This document shows, one piece after another, positions 5,324 to 9,002 of a DNA stretch of 9,002 nt. Both the position numbers and the translations under genes were made by a program. Each line of letters starts with the position of its first letter. Position 1 is the stretch's first letter. This DNA comes from Caryophanales bacterium UBA3935 (lineage in GTDB: Bacteria > Bacillota_I > Bacilli_A > ML615J-28 > CAG-698): assembly GCA_002385755.1 (NCBI GenBank), contig DGED01000015.1:1-9002 (forward strand). Direction: 5' to 3'. The notes under the pieces are model-generated. The model searched no databases. It was not told where the DNA came from and was given only the letters and a program-made list of their open reading frames with translations.

Positions 5324-7522
5324 ATGAAGAAATTTTCAGCATTCACGTTAATCTCGTTGGTTTCTGTCTTGCTTTTAACCTTGGTTTTCCCGGTCGGGTT
5401 AAACGCGGCCGTCAAGGAATCGTACTTTGTTTTTACCAGCCCCGGCGAAGACATGTCAACGGAAATGAACATTAGTTGGCATTCGGACGTCGAAGGGACG
5501 TTTGTCCAATACGCTCCCGCCGACGAGGAGGGCTGGAACAACGCCGTCCGGGTAGACGGCGAGTGCAAGCCTTTCTCGCTGCCTGAGGAAATCCACGAAA
5601 GAGGCAAGATTTTCCGTACAATCGGGTTTACCGAGCGCAACCGATGCACGGTATCGTTGAAAGATCTTGATCCCAACACCAAGTATAAATACCGCGTTGG
5701 TAAAACCACTTTCAGCGAGCCCTCTTATTTCTGGACCGGGGGGAATGTCGAACCGTTTAGTTTCCTGTTTTTCACCGACCCCCAATTCTTCAGCGATAGC
5801 ACCGCCCGCACTTTCAACAACCTCGTTTACAAGGCTTTGGAGGTGGATCCCGATATCCGCTTCAGCGTCGTAACGGGCGATATCGTTGACCGCGGCGGGG
5901 ATATGAATTATTGGAATTGGCTGTTTAACCAACCCTGTCTTAAGGAAATGCCGTACGCGTTTGCTGCGGGCAACCATGAATACTATGACGCCATCGGCGC
6001 CAACGTGTATTCCAACGCGTTTATGAACGCCTTTACCAACTATCCCGCCAACGGCGCGCCGAACGTTCTCGGGTCGTCTTATTACTTCAAGTATAACAAC
6101 GTCTTGTATGTTGTCGTTGACAGCGAGGCGGAAACCGTTAACGTCGCCCGCCGTCAGGAGCAGATGGATTGGTTCGAGGAAGTAATGCGCACCAACCACG
6201 CGCAATACATCACCGTTTACATGCATACCGGAATCGGGATGCCGCCGAACCGCAACAACGCCAAAGCGCGCTGGCTGGAACTGTTCGACAAATACGGCGT
6301 CGATATCGTTATGACCGGGCACAGCCATGTTTATTTCCGGACGAAGCCGATTTATGATTTCGCTCCTTCGACCGATCCCGACAGGGGCACGATTTACCTG
6401 GAAGGCGGTTATTCCGGACCGAAAGCGGGAACTACGAGTCCCGGCAATCCGACTTGGTTTGAAACAAGGTTTGCTACCGCCCCGTCGGTCACGATTTTCC
6501 AGGTGACGACAAGCCACCTCTCCCTGCGCACGATTGATATTACCGGCTTCCACCTTGACGAGGCCACGATCCCGGCGAAGCGCTCGCCGCTTCCGGCATC
6601 CGGTTTTGAAAAAGAAAGCTATCTGGATAGCATCTCGCTCACGGTTGATGAAAAAGACCCGACGAAGGCTATCTTCTATTGGGGCAATAAATGGTACGGC
6701 CATGTCAATTACGCCCAGCTTATCGGCGAGGACGAGGAAGTAATCGGTCACGATTATCTGTATTCGAACCGCGTCGGCAATTACGTCACGCTCACCGGGC
6801 TTGAATCGAACAAAACTTACAATTATACCTTGAAAGTCGAGTTCAAGGACGGCACGGTCGTGGAACGGCCGATGACTTTAGAGACGCCAAAACTTCCTTA
6901 CGGAAGAATCGAAAATCTTGAGCTTGACACATCCGGGGAGAAGCCGCTCCTAACGTGGTTCGCGTTTTTGGAGAACGACCAGATCGAGAAATACCGCGTG
7001 CTTGTCAACGACGAGCTCTTAACGGAGCTTGAGGTCGGCGCGATGTCGTGCGAGATTACCGGGCTTGATCCATACAGGAAAAATGTGATTAAGCTTGAAG
7101 CGGTAGATGTTTCCGGCGACGTCGTCTTCACGGATTTCGTTGAGCACGGGGAAGACGTGGAATTCACGCTTGCCTATCCCGAGGATGAGATTGAGCTTGA
7201 GCCCGGGAAATCAAAGACGCCCGCGGTGAGCCTTAACCCGAAACTCGACGTAACGATCGTTTATGAATCGTCCGACGAAACGGTGGCGACGGTTGACGCC
7301 AACGGCAAGATAACCGCCGTGGCCGAGGGCGAAGCCACGATCACCGCGAAGATTCTCGAGCGTCCCGACGTCGTCGCGACGATTAAGGTCAAAGTAACGG
7401 CCGCCGAGGAACCCGAGGATCCGGGAACCGAGAAGAAAGGCTGCTTCGGCAGCATCGCCGCGTTCGCTGGCTTGGGGTCTCTGGGACTTATCGTTCTTTT
7501 CCGCCGGCGCCGCCGGTTCTAG
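5324..7522 (+). CDS. Secreted, surface-anchored PAP-like metallophosphoesterase with Ig-like domains (paralog 2)
   Basis: This 732-residue protein is a full-length paralog of the preceding one with the same domain order; more than half of the residues look identical by eye. It has a signal peptide (MKKFSAFTLISLVSVLLLTL, likely cut after LNA at 28) and a PAP-type N-domain (about 32-138). The phosphoesterase domain carries DPQ 152-154, GDIVD 185-189, GNHE 216-219, His301 and GHSH 332-335. Fibronectin-like segments (about 432-597) and a BIG2 domain (about 610-691) follow. The tail is EKKGCFGS, hydrophobic helix, RRRRRF. All metal ligands are kept. The loops between GNHE and GHxH, and just after it, differ most (HTGIGMPPNRNN here against HRSFYGGIYGSV), which suggests a different substrate. 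TGGAGGA at 5314-5320 precedes the ATG by 3 nt. The gene follows its paralog after 30 bp and is closed by a strong terminator, so the two form one transcript. Confidence 0.88.
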   Translation: MKKFSAFTLISLVSVLLLTLVFPVGLNAAVKESYFVFTSPGEDMSTEMNISWHSDVEGTFVQYAPADEEGWNNAVRVDGECKPFSLPEEIHERGKIFRTIGFTERNRCTVSLKDLDPNTKYKYRVGKTTFSEPSYFWTGGNVEPFSFLFFTDPQFFSDSTARTFNNLVYKALEVDPDIRFSVVTGDIVDRGGDMNYWNWLFNQPCLKEMPYAFAAGNHEYYDAIGANVYSNAFMNAFTNYPANGAPNVLGSSYYFKYNNVLYVVVDSEAETVNVARRQEQMDWFEEVMRTNHAQYITVYMHTGIGMPPNRNNAKARWLELFDKYGVDIVMTGHSHVYFRTKPIYDFAPSTDPDRGTIYLEGGYSGPKAGTTSPGNPTWFETRFATAPSVTIFQVTTSHLSLRTIDITGFHLDEATIPAKRSPLPASGFEKESYLDSISLTVDEKDPTKAIFYWGNKWYGHVNYAQLIGEDEEVIGHDYLYSNRVGNYVTLTGLESNKTYNYTLKVEFKDGTVVERPMTLETPKLPYGRIENLELDTSGEKPLLTWFAFLENDQIEKYRVLVNDELLTELEVGAMSCEITGLDPYRKNVIKLEAVDVSGDVVFTDFVEHGEDVEFTLAYPEDEIELEPGKSKTPAVSLNPKLDVTIVYESSDETVATVDANGKITAVAEGEATITAKILERPDVVATIKVKVTAAEEPEDPGTEKKGCFGSIAAFAGLGSLGLIVLFRRRRRF
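7433..7519 (+). other. C-terminal Gly-Cys-Phe sorting-type tail of paralog 2
   Basis: The final 29 residues repeat the plan of paralog 1: KKGCFGS, a Gly/Ala/Leu-rich helix (IAAFAGLGSLGLIVLF) and a run of five Arg ending in Phe. The Gly-Cys-Phe-Gly core, the AGLG within the helix and the basic end are conserved. The preceding linker (EEPEDPGTE against AKEKPGDAP) is not, which marks the tail as a functional unit. Confidence 0.6.
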
Positions 7523-7531
7523 TAAAAAACC

Positions 7532-7577
7532 AAAGCCATAATAAAACTCGCGTTTATTATGGCTTTTATTCGTTTTT
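7532..7577 (+). terminator. Intrinsic terminator of the phosphoesterase operon
   Basis: AAAGCCATAATAAA (7532-7545) and TTTATTATGGCTTT (7553-7566) form a perfect 14-bp stem with a 7-nt loop, followed by TATTCGTTTTT. It starts 10 bp after the stop of paralog 2 and separates that operon from the glutamate mutase operon. The A-run before the stem could let it act on the minus strand too, but no minus-strand gene ends here. Confidence 0.9.
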
Positions 7578-7598
7578 CCGACTTTTTGCCGTAATGAC

Positions 7599-7627
7599 TT
7601 GTAAGTAAAATGTTTTTATTATATAAT
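7599..7627 (+). promoter_or_regulatory. Promoter of the glutamate mutase operon
   Basis: TTGTAA (7599-7604), a 17-bp spacer and TATAAT (7622-7627) form a good sigma-A-type promoter directly after the terminator. The start would be near 7634, leaving a leader of about 40 nt. That is too short for a cobalamin riboswitch, so no B12-dependent RNA control is visible at this operon. Confidence 0.7.
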
Positions 7628-7652
7628 ATATCGGGTACGTATCAATATAAAC

Positions 7653-7657
7653 GGAGG
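7653..7657 (+). promoter_or_regulatory. Distant ribosome binding site of glmS
   Basis: GGAGG lies 16 nt before the ATG at 7674, about twice the usual distance. No ATG, GTG or TTG in the glmS frame lies between them, and the protein aligns with its family from its second or third residue. The ATG at 7674 therefore stands, and the spacing is a real oddity. Leader folding or a weak proximal site may compensate. Confidence 0.55.
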
Positions 7658-7673
7658 TAGTCAAAACAATAAG

Positions 7674-8084
7674 ATGGAGTCAATAGTCATTGGCGTTATC
7701 GGCGCCGATGTCCATGCCGTAGGCAACCGTATTATTGAATTCACGTTGGAAAACGCCGGTTATAACGTCGTTAACGTCGGCGTTTTATCGACGCAAGAAG
7801 ACTTTATTAACGCGGCGATCGAATCAAACGCGAAAATGATTCTCGTGTCATCGCTTTACGGGCACGGCGAGATTGATTGTCGCGGGATGAGGGAAAAATG
7901 TATTGAGAGCGGGTTAAAGGATATTATCCTGTATGTCGGCGGAAATATCGTCGTCGGCAAACAAGACTTTTTTGAGGTTGAAAAACGTTTCAAGGCGATG
8001 GGGTTTGACCGGGTCTTTCCGCCGGGCACCCCGATCGAGGCGGTGCTGCCGCTAATAAAGGAAGATTTGATGAATCATGCCTAA
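7674..8084 (+). CDS. glmS: Glutamate mutase (methylaspartate mutase) S subunit, B12-binding
   Basis: The small sigma subunit of glutamate mutase (EC 5.4.99.1) holds adenosylcobalamin for the rearrangement of L-glutamate to (2S,3S)-3-methylaspartate, the first step of methylaspartate glutamate fermentation. The 136 residues match the clostridial protein (137) closely. The DxHxxG motif is at 12-17 (DVHAVG), with His14 the expected lower cobalt ligand. [14 protein letters not shown] (37-50), [10 protein letters not shown] (59-68), GGNIVVGKQ (89-97) and FDRVFPPGT (111-119) follow in family order. It acts in the cytosol with the large subunit GlmE, not in the window. The ATG at 7674 is preceded by a GGAGG unusually far away. 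The last codons overlap glmL by 8 nt, suggesting coupled translation. It is distinct from glucosamine synthase, also called GlmS. Confidence 0.95.
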   Translation: MESIVIGVIGADVHAVGNRIIEFTLENAGYNVVNVGVLSTQEDFINAAIESNAKMILVSSLYGHGEIDCRGMREKCIESGLKDIILYVGGNIVVGKQDFFEVEKRFKAMGFDRVFPPGTPIEAVLPLIKEDLMNHA

Positions 8085-9002
8085 ATACTTGTTGGCGGAT
8101 ATCGGCTCGACTTACACGAAACTAACGGCCGTCGATCTAGGAAAGGGCGACATTATCGGGACGGCCCGTCATTATACCACCGTTAATACCGACGTCCGAA
8201 TCGGTTACGAGAAGGCTTTCGCGCTCTTGGCCGAAAAAACGCACGTCATGGAATATGACAAGGTTTTCGCGTCCTCATCGGCCGCCGGCGGTTTGAAAAT
8301 GGCGGCGATCGGCTTGGTCGAGGAGTTGACGGTCGAGGCGGCCAAGCGGGTCTGCCTCGGAGCCGGCGGGAAAGTTAATTTGGTCTATTCGCATCATATC
8401 ACGAAAAAGGACGCGGAAAGCATCCGCGACGGCGATATCGATATCGTTTTGCTCGCGGGCGGCACCGACGGCGGGAACGAGGACTGCGTTCTTTATAACG
8501 CCCGGATGCTCGGCGAAGCGGGGGTGAAAATCCCCGTCGTTTACGCCGGGAACCGCGCCTGCCAGGATCAAATCCAGGCGATTTTCAAGGAATATAATAT
8601 CCGCGGCTGGATTTGCGATAACGTCATGCCGCGGCTGAACGTTCTTAATATCGAAAGCGCCCGCAAGGTCATCCAGTCGATTTTCATGAATAATATTACC
8701 GAGGCCAAGGGCATCAAGAAAATCGAGACGGAGTTTGCCGAGGGAATCGTGCCGACGCCGTACGCCGTGTTAAAGGCGGCGGAGCTTTTAAGCCGCGGTT
8801 ACGCGGACGAAACGGGCTTGGGGGAAATCGTCGTTATCGATATCGGCGGGGCCACGACCGATTTTTATTCGGTCTGCAGCGGAATGCCGAAACAGGCGAA
8901 TGTTTTCGTTCACGGGCTCGAGGAACCGTTCGCGAAACGGACGGTAGAGGGCGATTTGGGAATGCGCTATTCCGCCCCCGGGATAATCAAAAACTTAAGC
9001 GA
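8077..9002 (+). CDS. glmL: GlmL/MutL glutamate mutase-associated ATPase, N-terminal part
   Basis: The reading frame is open from ATG 8077 to the end of the window, giving 308 residues of a family usually near 460. It belongs to the MutL/GlmL group in the actin-Hsp70 ATPase fold. The group is found with B12 mutases and is thought to reactivate the mutase by exchanging damaged cobalamin. Nucleotide-binding motifs are visible: DIGSTYTK (8-15, phosphate 1), [12 protein letters not shown] (125-136) and [14 protein letters not shown] (252-265, phosphate 2). [14 protein letters not shown] (287-300) is a family block near the break. It overlaps glmS by 8 nt (ATG inside the last codons) with AAGGAAG 14 nt or so upstream, so coupling is likely. 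It is unrelated to mismatch-repair MutL. The usual next genes would be glmE and methylaspartate ammonia-lyase. Confidence 0.93.
   Translation, partial: MPKYLLADIGSTYTKLTAVDLGKGDIIGTARHYTTVNTDVRIGYEKAFALLAEKTHVMEYDKVFASSSAAGGLKMAAIGLVEELTVEAAKRVCLGAGGKVNLVYSHHITKKDAESIRDGDIDIVLLAGGTDGGNEDCVLYNARMLGEAGVKIPVVYAGNRACQDQIQAIFKEYNIRGWICDNVMPRLNVLNIESARKVIQSIFMNNITEAKGIKKIETEFAEGIVPTPYAVLKAAELLSRGYADETGLGEIVVIDIGGATTDFYSVCSGMPKQANVFVHGLEEPFAKRTVEGDLGMRYSAPGIIKNLS

Noticed and set aside
5456..6751. Long open frame of 431 codons on the minus strand
   Set aside because: It lies wholly opposite paralog 2, whose domains and motifs are unmistakable. The antisense translation has no recognisable domain, and such frames arise from the codon usage of the real gene.
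1..9002. CRISPR array, insertion sequence, tRNA or rRNA, prophage
   Set aside because: No regularly spaced repeats, transposase motifs, terminal inverted repeats or tRNA/rRNA signatures were seen on either strand.

Overview
The window looks like a chromosomal segment of an uncultured, anaerobic Gram-positive (Bacillota-type) bacterium. Four things point there: AGGAGG-like ribosome binding sites, sigma-A-type promoters that often carry an extended -10 (TGATATAAT), intrinsic terminators, and close resemblance of the proteins to Bacillus/Clostridium families (YtqA-type radical SAM enzyme, AGCS symporter, PsuG, clostridial-type glutamate mutase S subunit). Coding DNA is of middling GC and intergenic DNA is very AT-rich. 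TGA is used as a stop and Trp is encoded by TGG, so the mycoplasma code is not indicated. A finer taxonomic placement is not possible from this sequence alone.

Layout. (1) 1-260, minus: 5' part of a YtqA/YhcC-type radical SAM gene with a good promoter at 327-354. (2) 410-1720, plus: an AGCS-family sodium/amino-acid symporter. (3) 1700-1973, plus: a compact non-coding RNA unit. A perfect TTGACA-17-TATAAT promoter lies inside the end of the symporter gene. It is followed by a roughly 177-nt RNA with a 12-bp closing stem that looks like 6S RNA, and then by an intrinsic terminator buried in the 3' end of the convergent psuG gene. (4) 1951-2883, minus: psuG, pseudouridine-5'-phosphate glycosidase. 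(5) 2884-3076: a divergent regulatory region with two extended -10 promoters, a 16-bp direct repeat 74 bp apart, an 8-bp inverted repeat, and a 15-bp tandem duplication of the Shine-Dalgarno region. (6) 3077-7522, plus: two tandem paralogous secreted metallophosphoesterases, 30 bp apart and closed by a 14-bp-stem terminator. (7) 7599-9002, plus: promoter, glutamate mutase S subunit and its reactivase GlmL, which runs off the window.

How the genes fit together. The symporter and the glutamate mutase operon suggest amino-acid uptake and B12-dependent glutamate fermentation by the methylaspartate route. The mutase large subunit and later enzymes would be expected beyond position 9002. PsuG salvages pseudouridine phosphate. 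The paired phosphoesterases are exported and look surface-anchored, so they could release phosphate or nucleosides outside the cell; a link to psuG is inference only.

The two most interesting items are the shared, cysteine-containing C-terminal tail (Lys-Gly-Cys-Phe-Gly, hydrophobic helix, Arg cluster) on both phosphoesterases, which looks like a protein-sorting signal, and the 6S-like RNA whose promoter and terminator both lie in neighbouring coding sequence.
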